A DNA stretch of 64,000 bases, taken from assembly GCA_030765065.1 (NCBI GenBank), contig CM060990.1, positions 11,593,501 to 11,657,500 of the forward strand, in the 5' to 3' direction. This document shows, piece after piece, positions 22,483 to 30,083 of this stretch; the first letter of the stretch is position 1; each line of letters opens with the position of its first letter. The DNA comes from Deroplatys truncata. Its lineage: Eukaryota > Arthropoda > Insecta > Mantodea > Mantidae. Under the pieces are notes generated by a model, which was given only the letters and a program-made list of their open reading frames with translations, had not been told where the DNA came from and searched no databases. A program made the position numbers and the translations under genes.

Positions 22483-23291
22483 GCTATAACTTTAGATGCT
22501 TTCAACTCCCTGATAATTTCCTCAATCTCTTGAGTGTGACTATTATTACCAGCACCCCTCGATGCAATTAGTAACCTCAGCCTATTCACTAATGTGTTAG
22601 GGTTTCTCCAGAAAACGTAGTCAACCTCCTTATCAGACTTATGCTCCTTCCATGTCAGTCCTAGACCTGAATGTGTATTGAGCAAGGGGCGTATTATATT
22701 CTTGTATTTATACGATTTACCAGATTTCAAACGACCGTGTCTGGTGTAACCAGATCTATGAAGAAAAGTACTTTTCATAATCTTAGCGTACGTCTCCAAG
22801 TCTTCACTGGTGTATGCAGAAATCTGAGGCGTTCGCTTAAAGATGAGCTCCGTCAAACCGTCTGTAGACTCATACGTTTCATCACCTATCAATATTTGAT
22901 TATTTATAAAATGAATATCTTTATTTCCAAGCATATAACTTCCATCCTGATATCTCACCCCGTACAATGTATCAATGCGGTCCTTGTCTTTTGAGCGAAC
23001 GTGTTGAAGGAAAGTAGAAATACTTGTAGAATCATCATCTTCATTCTTGACTGTCTCCACAGCCAACCCTCGTTGACTGTCCAAAATATCCTTGAGGGGA
23101 GCGGTTACAGGCTTCAAAGCTTCGGACATGATATGCTGAGTCTCAAACCTGAGACCTTTTAGAGCTCTCAGTTTTTCTTTTACAGCCCTGGTATGCTCGG
23201 CTACAGACTCTTTAAGTCTTATGCTTTCACTATCCATCTTACAAATGACGTGAAAATAGACGATTACATTCAATTTATAGTCTGCGTCCAC
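22479..23291 (-). CDS. Conserved Polinton protein of unknown function (DUF8207-like)
   Basis: 270 residues. The N-terminal 70 residues look helical and charged. From about residue 110 there is a globular domain with YGVRYQDGSYMLGN, then Y-x-x-TDGLTELIF and a C-terminal block NPNTLVNRLRLLIASRGAGN followed by an EIEEIIRELK helix. This pattern matches proteins I recall as encoded beside Polinton integrases in arthropods (annotated DUF8207). That name is from memory and needs a profile search. No function is established. Its start lies inside the end of the upstream gene (17-bp overlap), and its TGA overlaps the integrase ATG, so it is embedded in a translationally tight block with integrase and ATPase. 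No lesion. Confidence 0.8.
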   Translation of the reverse strand: MDADYKLNVIVYFHVICKMDSESIRLKESVAEHTRAVKEKLRALKGLRFETQHIMSEALKPVTAPLKDILDSQRGLAVETVKNEDDDSTSISTFLQHVRSKDKDRIDTLYGVRYQDGSYMLGNKDIHFINNQILIGDETYESTDGLTELIFKRTPQISAYTSEDLETYAKIMKSTFLHRSGYTRHGRLKSGKSYKYKNIIRPLLNTHSGLGLTWKEHKSDKEVDYVFWRNPNTLVNRLRLLIASRGAGNNSHTQEIEEIIRELKASKVIA

Positions 23292-24378
23292 CTTGAGTTC
23301 TCATCGTATCGATAGCCTTAGCTAACATCTCTATCGAAGTTCTCAGTTGCTCGGTTTCTTTCTTATGTTCCTGCGTATGTGACTTGAACGCTTCAGCAAA
23401 GATTGCCGTATTAGCGTACAGGCTTCTGGTTGATTCTTCTAGACTTGTCATTTGCTGCACATTAGTTTTGTAAGCGTCCATCATCATATTTACATTTTCC
23501 TCCACTTTCTTAAGTTTATCATTGCATGAATCAGTTTTGAGAGTATTCAAAACCTCTGTCTTTAACTGTCCGACTGTAGCCTCTAAATCTGAAACTCGCT
23601 TCATCGCTAACTTTTCTAAATTCCTAATTTTCTGATTGCAAAGATTCTGAAGATTTGTTTTTTCTCTATCAAGCTCTGCGGTAACTTGTTTAATGGAGTC
23701 CATTACAGAATCCACTCTGTCTTTTGTAGAGGTTGTTAGAGTATCCACTTTACTCGTAGCTTTATTCAGATTTGCTGTGATGTCTAGCAGCTTTTCACCT
23801 ATTTGCATTTCGATTTCCTTTGGTAAGTACCTATTTAACTGCTGTCGCGTCTCGTTCGATTTCCTAATGATCATAGCTCTAGCATATCTTTTATTTACAG
23901 CATCTGTATCTCCGAGAGGATCTGCTATATCAGTGATTCTCTTATTGTCGAATATAATGTTACCATTACTATCTCTCGTCTGCGTGCGTGAATTGACATA
24001 TCCAGTGATGAACTTTTTATTCACAACATCGTTATCGTGAACAGGATCTAGCAATACCTTCAATCTAACTTTATCAATCACAATGTTATTTTCCTTATCT
24101 CTCTTGAGGATATATCTTGAAATCAATTCATCGAACAGGGTCTTGGCCATAACCTCAACATTGTTAGCAGCTTGCTGAGAGAAATCTTGCATTCTAATTT
24201 CGAGAGCATCCACATAATTCTTATTGGAAGCATCATGATTATCTTCAGGATCGTGAACGTTACACAATCTCTTATTCTTGAATTGATAATTTCCTTTGAC
24301 GTCTCTATTTATGATAAAACGATCAAACAGTCTTCTAACTGGACCAGTTCTCTGAGAACCGAACCTATCGATGCTCAT
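23275..24378 (-). CDS. Coiled-coil protein with phage-fibre-like repeats
   Basis: 367 residues. The first 160 contain three repeats of about 45-60 residues. Each has a GN(Y/I)xF/I core, a KR(L/I) block and a D-P-x(4)-DA-x-NK-x-(Y/F) signature (variants DPEDNHDASNKNYVD, DPVHDNDVVNKKF, DPLGDTDAVNKRYA). This resembles repeats common in phage tail-fibre and virion-spike proteins. Residues about 180-360 are charged, low in proline and predicted as long coiled coil (many K/E/L heptads). This suggests a trimeric fibre or spike-like virion protein, but that is inference. It starts 6 bp after the ATPase stop and overlaps the next gene by 17 bp. No lesion; no transmembrane segment. Confidence 0.75.
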   Translation of the reverse strand: MSIDRFGSQRTGPVRRLFDRFIINRDVKGNYQFKNKRLCNVHDPEDNHDASNKNYVDALEIRMQDFSQQAANNVEVMAKTLFDELISRYILKRDKENNIVIDKVRLKVLLDPVHDNDVVNKKFITGYVNSRTQTRDSNGNIIFDNKRITDIADPLGDTDAVNKRYARAMIIRKSNETRQQLNRYLPKEIEMQIGEKLLDITANLNKATSKVDTLTTSTKDRVDSVMDSIKQVTAELDREKTNLQNLCNQKIRNLEKLAMKRVSDLEATVGQLKTEVLNTLKTDSCNDKLKKVEENVNMMMDAYKTNVQQMTSLEESTRSLYANTAIFAEAFKSHTQEHKKETEQLRTSIEMLAKAIDTMRTQGGRRL

Positions 24379-24384
24379 GGTTAA

Positions 24385-25101
24385 CTATGAATGATCATTT
24401 TCTTTTTTGTCGAGCTTAATATATACATCAAAACCATTCCTATATCGTCCCTCATTCATGTGAAATTCAGGAACTAACACAACAAAGGGTCTTCCTTCTG
24501 TAGAGCTCTCCCAAACGTTCTTACATAGATCTTTAAATTCGTTGTAGGTCATGTCGGTATTTACATAATCTTCGTAAATGTGCTTTAAGTTTAAATTGTC
24601 TTGCCTGAAGAGTATTATCATGTTTGTATTATCGCGAATTAAATGTTTTGGAACTTTAGCATAGGACTGCGCTAGATATACAGAGTCGACATTTCGATGT
24701 CTACCCATACTGTAAAAGGATGCTATCTTTTCCTGCTTTTCAGTGATGACGTCATCAAATATAAAGATTGAATTTTCTTCGACTTCAGAAGGATGCAAAA
24801 CATCATCACCGTTGTCGAAGGTGTTCACTTCTATACCTTCGATGTTTCCAAGCACTTTAATTAGATATTGGTACTTTGGTTGATAGAGAGACTTTGAATA
24901 AATATATAAATTTTCAAAACGTAGTCCATTCTCATGGAGTAGCATATTGAGTAATACGTTTGTTTTCCCTGCACTGGAGCTCCCTAAAATAAGAGCTCTG
25001 ACATTAGATGGAAATAACTTGCCATGACGATCACTTCTAAAGTCACTTTCAAAGTCTAATACCTGAATAGGTAGAGAGCAGTGCTGCTTAACAAGCTCCA
25101 T
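24385..25101 (-). CDS. ATP: A32/FtsK-HerA-type DNA packaging ATPase
   Basis: 238 residues. P-loop ATPase thought to pump element DNA into the capsid. Walker A is GSSSAGKT at residues 40-47. Walker B is SIFIFDD at about 111-117, followed by a polar stretch. QSYAKVPKHLIRDNTNMIILFRQDN is the family's sensor/arginine-finger region in part (about residues 144-168). Length is typical of Polinton ATPases (220-260). It is the first gene of the minus-strand block, directly after the divergent promoter region, and starts at the first ATG. No lesion. Confidence 0.94.
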   Translation of the reverse strand: MELVKQHCSLPIQVLDFESDFRSDRHGKLFPSNVRALILGSSSAGKTNVLLNMLLHENGLRFENLYIYSKSLYQPKYQYLIKVLGNIEGIEVNTFDNGDDVLHPSEVEENSIFIFDDVITEKQEKIASFYSMGRHRNVDSVYLAQSYAKVPKHLIRDNTNMIILFRQDNLNLKHIYEDYVNTDMTYNEFKDLCKNVWESSTEGRPFVVLVPEFHMNEGRYRNGFDVYIKLDKKENDHS

Positions 25102-25135
25102 GTTAACAACTAACTTATAACATGTATGTGCATTG

Positions 25136-25192
25136 TTTATATATATTACCGTTTGTAAAAGTAGTTAATGATTGACTGCAATGATATAAAAG
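25136..25192. promoter_or_regulatory. Divergent promoter region with two TATA elements
   Basis: Only 124 bp separate the ATPase (-) and PX (+) start codons. On the plus strand TATAAAAG is at 25185-25192, 34 bp before the PX ATG. On the minus strand TATATATAAA is at 25145-25136, 35 bp before the ATPase ATG. Each probably drives a whole gene block of four or five ORFs, because I see no TATA box of similar quality inside either block (inference). Confidence 0.6.
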
Positions 25193-25225
25193 GGCTAATG
25201 CATTCAATTACTCGTTTAGTCTATC

Positions 25226-25951
25226 ATGAGAGCTAAGAGAGGGAGGTCGTTGCAGTATAAGCGCGGCTCTGGAATTATTAATTCTATAATTAATTCGCTC
25301 CCCTTTGAAGCTCACTTACCTGGATATAGATATTGCGGGCCTGGTACTAAATTGGAAAAACGTCTAAAAAGAGGAGACCCCGGAATTAACCAATTAGACA
25401 CAGCTTGCAAACAGCACGACCTCGCGTACGCTGAGAATAAGGACACCGCTTCAAGACAAATAGCGGATAAGATTCTTGCAGAGAAGGCTTGGAAACGTGT
25501 GCAGTCATCAGATTCAACTTTTGGTGAAAGGTTAGCTGCAAGGCTAGTAACTGCAATCATGAAGGGAAAGGTTGCAGTGGGAGCCGGAAAGAGGAAGAAG
25601 AAGAGAGGAGGGTTTTTACCATTGATTCCCATCATTGCTGCTTTAGGAGCTGCAGCAGGTGGCGCTGCTCAGATAGTCTCTGCAGTCAATAAAAAAAAGG
25701 CTGCTGATAGACACTTGGCAGAAGTTGCGAGGCATAACAAGGCGATGGAGACCCGAGGAAAGGGGCTCAGGAAGGGTAGGTGTAAGAAGAGGAATAAAGG
25801 AGGTTTCTTACCTGCAATGCCGCTGATGTCTTTAGCCGCTGCATCTAAAATAGCAAGGTCTTTGAAAAAAAGAGGATCTAAAGGCGAGGGTTTAAAGAAG
25901 AAGGCAAAAAACGGAGGAAGAGGATTGTACATATACCGGAGGAAGCCCTAA
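25226..25951 (+). CDS. PX: PX virion protein: phospholipase-A2-like domain plus pX-like basic/hydrophobic segments
   Basis: 241 residues, very basic. Residues 31-75 carry the PLA2-like calcium loop (GYRYCGPG) and the catalytic His-Asp pair (CKQHDLAY, H64-D65). In parvoviruses and adintovirus-like elements, such domains breach the endosomal membrane. Two segments beginning with GGFLP (about residues 129 and 192), each followed by 15-25 small hydrophobic residues and flanked by Lys/Arg clusters, resemble the core-protein pX motif of adenoviruses; the motif is duplicated here. The basic parts suggest DNA condensation in the virion. The end of the gene overlaps the protease frame. Two -1 slippery heptamers lie in the overlap: TTTAAAG at 25891-25897 and AAAAAAC at 25906-25912, both phased with the PX frame. 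No lesion. Confidence 0.85.
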   Translation: MRAKRGRSLQYKRGSGIINSIINSLPFEAHLPGYRYCGPGTKLEKRLKRGDPGINQLDTACKQHDLAYAENKDTASRQIADKILAEKAWKRVQSSDSTFGERLAARLVTAIMKGKVAVGAGKRKKKRGGFLPLIPIIAALGAAAGGAAQIVSAVNKKKAADRHLAEVARHNKAMETRGKGLRKGRCKKRNKGGFLPAMPLMSLAAASKIARSLKKRGSKGEGLKKKAKNGGRGLYIYRRKP

Positions 25952-26280
25952 GTAACGTAGCCCTCGAATATTACGCTAAACGTTTAAAAATTCCTTATTT
26001 TAGAGGGGTTTATATGATTGACAAACTTCCTTTAAAACCGCACTGCAAAGAGAGACTTATTACCAATCTCGATACATCGGATAATGAAGGAACACACTGG
26101 GTTGCTATAAGGAAAGAAGGTGATGTCGCATACTACTTTGATAGTTTCGGTAATTTGAAGCCGCCTCCTGAGATTGAGAAATATCTACAAGGCGTTAAAA
26201 TCTACTATAATACACAGAGATACCAGAATTTCGATTCAGTCATCTGCGGACACTTGTGCTTGCAATTTCTTTTATCCTAG
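25882..26280 (+). CDS. PRO: Adenain-like cysteine protease (no in-frame AUG before the conserved N-terminus)
   Basis: Maturation protease of the Polinton/adenovirus family (C5-like fold). The frame is open from 25882 (TAA at 25879-25881) to the stop at 26278. Catalytic residues are visible: His in GTHW (codon 26095-26097), Asp in YFDSFG (26140-26142) and Cys in ICGHLC (26245-26247). The first ATG is at 26014, but conserved family sequence (LEYYAKRLKIPYFRGVYM) already lies upstream of it in frame, so 26014 is probably not the true start. The frame is -1 to PX, with which it overlaps by 70 bp, so it may be made as a PX-protease fusion by ribosomal frameshifting, giving about 350 residues. Alternatives are splicing, a non-AUG start, or loss of a start codon. 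The mature protease part is about 110 residues, at the short end for the family. Confidence 0.85.
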   Translation, partial: RRGFKEEGKKRRKRIVHIPEEALSNVALEYYAKRLKIPYFRGVYMIDKLPLKPHCKERLITNLDTSDNEGTHWVAIRKEGDVAYYFDSFGNLKPPPEIEKYLQGVKIYYNTQRYQNFDSVICGHLCLQFLLS

Positions 26281-26299
26281 AAGCTGCTTCATCGTCAAG

Positions 26300-27010
26300 A
26301 TGAGTTATACAGTTACAGTGAGTGGGTCAGACACTGTTATTTCAACGTATCTAAACCCTCCTCTACAGCTAGATCCTCCAGGTCATTATGAGATTGCTCT
26401 CTTGAATTTTGAGACATTCTATTCAATACCAAATGTCGATGGAAGTAATAATAGATTTCATTATATTCATAATGGTAAACCTGAAGCCATTGTCATCCCT
26501 CATGGAACCTATGAGATTGCCGATATCAATACATTTCTAAAGGATAAACTAGAATTGAATGATGAAGTCTTCTTCATAAGGCCTAACAATAATACAATGA
26601 AGGCTGAAATTAAATGTCCTTATACAATAGACTTTTCTAAGGAAAGATCTATTGGTTCGCTTCTAGGATTCACAGACACTAAAATAATTCCTGCTGGAGA
26701 AGCGATCGAATCTGACGATCTTGTGAATATATTTAAAGTGAGTATCATACGTGTGGAGTGCAGTATTGCAACAGGCTCTTTCATTGACGGTAAAAGCGGA
26801 CATTCGCTCTACGAGTTTTTCCCTTCTGTTCCGCCAGGCTATCATATCTCTCAAGAACCTTCGAACCCCATATATTTACCTGTCATAGATACAAACTATA
26901 TAGACCAGATCACTATTCGAGTGGTAGATCAACACGGTAAGGCTATCAACTTCAGGAAAGAAGTTATCACTACAAGACTCCACATAAGACGTAATGGCAA
27001 TACATTTTAA
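26300..27010 (+). CDS. mCP: Minor capsid (penton) protein, single jelly roll
   Basis: 236 residues starting at the ATG 26300, 19 bp after the protease stop. The longer frame from 26174 overlaps the protease active-site region and is a shadow there. Sequence features fit the Polinton penton base: an N-terminal beta-rich stretch (YTVTVSGSDTVISTYLNPPL, then HYEIALLNFETFYSIPNV), a conserved HGTYEIADINTFLK, and RSIGSLLGF. These are typical of single-jelly-roll vertex proteins found next to the major capsid gene. The last 17 bp overlap the start of the 47-aa ORF in another frame. It would form the pentameric vertices of an icosahedral capsid. No lesion. Confidence 0.85.
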   Translation: MSYTVTVSGSDTVISTYLNPPLQLDPPGHYEIALLNFETFYSIPNVDGSNNRFHYIHNGKPEAIVIPHGTYEIADINTFLKDKLELNDEVFFIRPNNNTMKAEIKCPYTIDFSKERSIGSLLGFTDTKIIPAGEAIESDDLVNIFKVSIIRVECSIATGSFIDGKSGHSLYEFFPSVPPGYHISQEPSNPIYLPVIDTNYIDQITIRVVDQHGKAINFRKEVITTRLHIRRNGNTF

Positions 27011-27137
27011 AAGACACCTCAAATACTATAATAGACGACGTACACAGCGATCGAAGCATACTACCTCTCCAACTTCCGAGGAGTTAACACGTGCTAACCG
27101 CAAGTTCCTCGAAGAGTTAGGTTACAGGACGCTATAA
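26994..27137 (+). CDS. 47-aa basic microprotein between penton and major capsid genes
   Basis: A short open frame from ATG 26994 to TAA 27135-27137. It overlaps the penton gene end by 17 bp, and its stop shares a base with the major capsid ATG (TAATG). The N-terminal half is strongly basic (HFKRHLKYYNRRRTQRSK). The C-terminal half is helical and acidic-basic (SEELTRANRKFLEELGYRTL). It fills exactly the gap between two capsid genes, which argues that it is real. Function unknown; a DNA-binding virion peptide or a translational coupler for the capsid gene are possibilities only. Confidence 0.6.
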   Translation: MAIHFKRHLKYYNRRRTQRSKHTTSPTSEELTRANRKFLEELGYRTL

Positions 27138-28351
27138 TGGACATCTTAAACGTGACAGAAGTTCCAGCCTTTGACGACAAGATCACCAAGGAGGAGGAGC
27201 ATATTTTTCTTCCATACAACACCTCCGCTCTGGATGTAAACGATGAAATTAGAATACCATGTCAAGCTGAAGATTTGTATACGCTACCTAACAAGAGTTA
27301 TCTCTACATCGAAGGTGCTCTCACCAAGGTAGACGGATCCCCTACTACTACATCGAAGCTCACTAATAATGCTATAACCTTCATGTTTGATGAGATACGT
27401 CTAGATATGAATGCTACAACTATAGACAGAACAAGGAATCCTGGAATTACTACAACTATACGAAATTATGTGACTCTCAACCCTATGGAATCGAATCGTC
27501 TGCTGAATGCTGGATGGGCCTATCCTGGTGAAGAAGTTGATATAGTACACGCAACGAATGGAGCTTTCAATGCTGTAGTCCCTCTCTCGATGCTCCTAGG
27601 ATTTGCTGATGACCACAAGGAACTTATACTCAACAGCAAGTTTGAATTGATTCTCATAAGATCCAAAGATTCTAGAAACTGTGTCCTGAGTTCGAATGGA
27701 GAGGAAGCTAATGTAAAGTTAACTAGAATCGAATGGAGGATGCCTGTAATTCGTCTTTCTGATGCTGAAAGAGTTCACATTCTAAAAATTGTCAAGTCTG
27801 ATAAACCTCTACACCTTGCCTTTCGATCTATGGATCTTCATACCCAGCCTGCTGTACCCCAGACAAGATCTTTCACTTGGAATGTAGCAACAACATCTAA
27901 GCTCGAGAAACCTCGCTTCATCATAGTGTGTGCTCAGACTGCAAGATTGGGTGATTATAGCAAGAACAGTTCCGAGTTTGATCACTGTAACATTACTAAT
28001 ATGAGACTATTCCTCAACAGCGAATGCTACCCCTACCATGATTTGAACTTGGACTTTAAAAATTCAAAGTTTGCTTCACTATATGAAATGTACTGTAAAT
28101 TTCAAAGTTCCTATTATGAAAGAGATAATTACCCCCTCTTGAAGAGAAAGGATTTTCTTCACCGTGCACCATTATTCGTAATAGACTGTTCTCACCAACC
28201 CGAGGAGGTTATAAATGGAGCTGTGAACATCAGAATCGAGATTCAAGCATCTGCAAATATACCAGCCCAGACGTCACTGTACTGTCTGGTTCTACATGAC
28301 AAAGTATTTACCTACAAACCTCTTTCTCACTTGATGCAAGCACTTATATAA
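27137..28351 (+). CDS. MCP: Major capsid protein, double jelly roll
   Basis: 404 residues. Forms the hexons of a Polinton icosahedral capsid. The sequence matches the insect-type Polinton major capsid pattern: N-terminal (P..TSALDVNDEIRIP) leading into the first jelly roll, and a second half with NMRLFLNSECYPYHDLNLDF, the FASLYEMYCKFQSSYY helix, APLFVIDCSHQPEEV and the C-terminal IPAQTSLYCLVLHDK strand pair. It lacks the long insertions of larger members. Start at ATG 27137 overlapping the upstream stop. A polyadenylation signal (AATAAA, 28412) follows. No lesion, so the copy could encode capsid. Confidence 0.92.
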   Translation: MDILNVTEVPAFDDKITKEEEHIFLPYNTSALDVNDEIRIPCQAEDLYTLPNKSYLYIEGALTKVDGSPTTTSKLTNNAITFMFDEIRLDMNATTIDRTRNPGITTTIRNYVTLNPMESNRLLNAGWAYPGEEVDIVHATNGAFNAVVPLSMLLGFADDHKELILNSKFELILIRSKDSRNCVLSSNGEEANVKLTRIEWRMPVIRLSDAERVHILKIVKSDKPLHLAFRSMDLHTQPAVPQTRSFTWNVATTSKLEKPRFIIVCAQTARLGDYSKNSSEFDHCNITNMRLFLNSECYPYHDLNLDFKNSKFASLYEMYCKFQSSYYERDNYPLLKRKDFLHRAPLFVIDCSHQPEEVINGAVNIRIEIQASANIPAQTSLYCLVLHDKVFTYKPLSHLMQALI

Positions 28352-28411
28352 TTATGTATATGTTTGGGTGAATGGTTTTGTAAAGGAATGTACTAGGATA
28401 AGTTTATGAAT

Positions 28412-28448
28412 AATAAATTGAATTCATATACTAAAACACTCTTTTATT
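28412..28448. terminator. Convergent polyadenylation signals (capsid + / 160-aa gene -)
   Basis: AATAAA at 28412-28417 on plus, about 60 bp after the capsid stop. TTTATT at 28443-28448 (AATAAA on minus) overlaps the last codons of the 160-aa gene. The two transcripts probably overlap at their 3' ends. Confidence 0.5.
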
Positions 28449-28913
28449 GACTTTAGCATACATTTCAAGCATTTTCCTTCTCCCCCTCCTACCTCCTGAA
28501 AAACTAGTTGCTCCTGACTTGCAGAAATCATTTAAAATATTCAAATGTCTTTCAATATAAGGCAATAGTCGTTTTAGGTTCCTTACACCCTCAATGTCTA
28601 AAGATATTACATTATTATTTAAACAAGTATTTATGAAATGAATTGAATGGTCAAAAAATACAATAATATTGTATGCATAAATTACATTGTCACAATATTC
28701 ATCACACGCAAACTTTTTTTCTTGGCGTAGGTAATCTTCAATCATTGGAATGTTTTTGGATATTATATCCCAGTCTGATTTTGTAATATAAACAAATGAT
28801 TTATCACTTTCGCAGTTTATGTAGAGGGAGGGGATGTCATAGTATAGTCCAATATTCACGGAATGGGAGGGGGAGATGCTGACGTCATCAAGCGCATGTG
28901 ATCGATTCTCCAT
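28431..28913 (-). CDS. Unknown 160-aa protein, starts inside exon 4 of the upstream gene
   Basis: From ATG 28913 to TAG 28431. An upstream-extended frame (to 29003) reads through exon 4 of the neighbouring gene and is not needed. Residues about 15-70 contain an Ile/Tyr-rich segment ending in FVYITKSDWDIISKNIPMIEDYL. That phrase faintly resembles the C-terminal part of PC4/p15-type single-strand-DNA-binding coactivators, but the match is weak. The middle is Cys/Asn/Ile-rich and helical, and the tail is basic (GGRRGRRKMLEMYAKVNKR). I do not recognise a family with confidence. It overlaps the last 26 bp of the spliced upstream gene in a different frame, like other gene junctions in this element. 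Confidence 0.6.
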   Translation of the reverse strand: MENRSHALDDVSISPSHSVNIGLYYDIPSLYINCESDKSFVYITKSDWDIISKNIPMIEDYLRQEKKFACDEYCDNVIYAYNIIVFFDHSIHFINTCLNNNVISLDIEGVRNLKRLLPYIERHLNILNDFCKSGATSFSGGRRGRRKMLEMYAKVNKRVF

Positions 28914-30033
28914 GCTCCTCCGGGGTATCTTCAATGAATAAGAAGACCATAGGAGCATCGTTGAGGATTCTCCTCTTACACCGTCTCTTCTGCTTTTTCT
29001 CACCGCTCTCGTTCCGCCTCTTCCTCCGCTCCCTCCTCACACCCCTGCAACATATATTCAAAACAATGTTAGAAATAGGTTTAGTTAATGATTTCATACG
29101 TCTGAAAGAGAAAATACATATATTAGAAAAATCCTCTCCCCTTGTCACACAAAAAGTATTATCAAAGAGTGTCATACTCACTTCACGGTCTTGCACGATT
29201 CTGTGTGTATCTCGGGCGAGCAATCTGGAGTCGTCTGATTTATCCACTCCTGCATCCTCGTTGCTTTAACATCAGGGGTAGTAGTAATGTCGGGTAGTGG
29301 AGCGGCATCCTCCTCCATAGGCTGTGTATGGCGCTCTGCGATTGGATATTCCACTATATCGACATCGCGTCTCTCAGGATCCAGCTCCTCTATTGGTACG
29401 GGTACCTTAGGCGCAGTCATTCGCAGTCTGTAATAATTTAATTTTTAGGTTAGACACAGAGTAGCATTAGAAGCAGTAAATGAATATGTAATTTAACATT
29501 TCTTCTACTTACTCGAGTTTTCTCTTCCTCCGCTGGTAGACCTCGCAGTTGTCGTTACATAGGAAGAAGGATGTCATGCGTTCATGCTGGGCCGGGTTAG
29601 TACAAAGTACAGAATGCATGTATCCGGTGCACGACTCTGTATCACATTTAGCTAGATGTTTCGAGACGAAGACATTGTCAACTTCATCGACATCGCTAAG
29701 ATCCTCCACATCAACACCCCTGTGATTTTCACTGAAAGAATGAAATAATTTCAAGTTAGATTTCATTTAACATGCGTACAATATATTACCGAGTTATAGA
29801 AATATGTATATTACTTACATGTTCGCTCCTCGATAAACAGGACAGCTCTCTGTACACACTTCCAGTGTAGTCATCTGATCATGATGCGACGGTTGAGTAC
29901 ACAACACTGAATGCATTAAACCATTGCATGTTTCGGTATGGAAGTATACGTAGTGAAAATAATCTTCCCCGCACTCGCTCCAGTAATCATTCACATCAGA
30001 TGCACGATGATCACCAGCCATTTCGATTATCAC
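28888..30033 (-). CDS. Four-exon Cys/His-rich protein with duplicated modules and a nuclear-type basic tail
   Basis: Not annotated by a single frame. I infer exons 30033-29819, 29731-29513, 29427-29182 and 29044-28888, joined by three GT..AG introns, all in phase 2, to give a continuous frame of 278 codons. Exons 1 and 2 each carry C-x8-C-x14-C-x3-C with shared MHSVLC and H..M positions (HTETCNGLMHSVLC and DTESCTGYMHSVLC). Exon 3 ends with a partial third copy (HTESCKT). With four Cys and two conserved His per module, zinc binding is plausible (inference). Exon 4 is Lys/Arg-rich (KKQKRRCKRR), like a nuclear localisation signal, then an acidic end. A TATA box and a CRE lie just upstream. Start could be 30033 or 30021 (MAGDHRAS). 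Family unknown to me; a regulatory role is only a guess. Confidence 0.75.
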
Positions 30034-30083
30034 TGAACGAACACTGAAAAAACAATAAATGATCGCTCCGGCTGCCTACGTTC

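Noticed and set aside
26174-26299. Longer N-terminal extension of the penton frame
   Set aside because: The extension overlaps the protease active-site codons in another frame; the ATG at 26300 gives the conserved N-terminus.
28914-29003. Extension of the 160-aa gene to 29003
   Set aside because: This segment is the coding part of exon 4 of the spliced Cys/His gene in a different frame; ATG 28913 is adequate.
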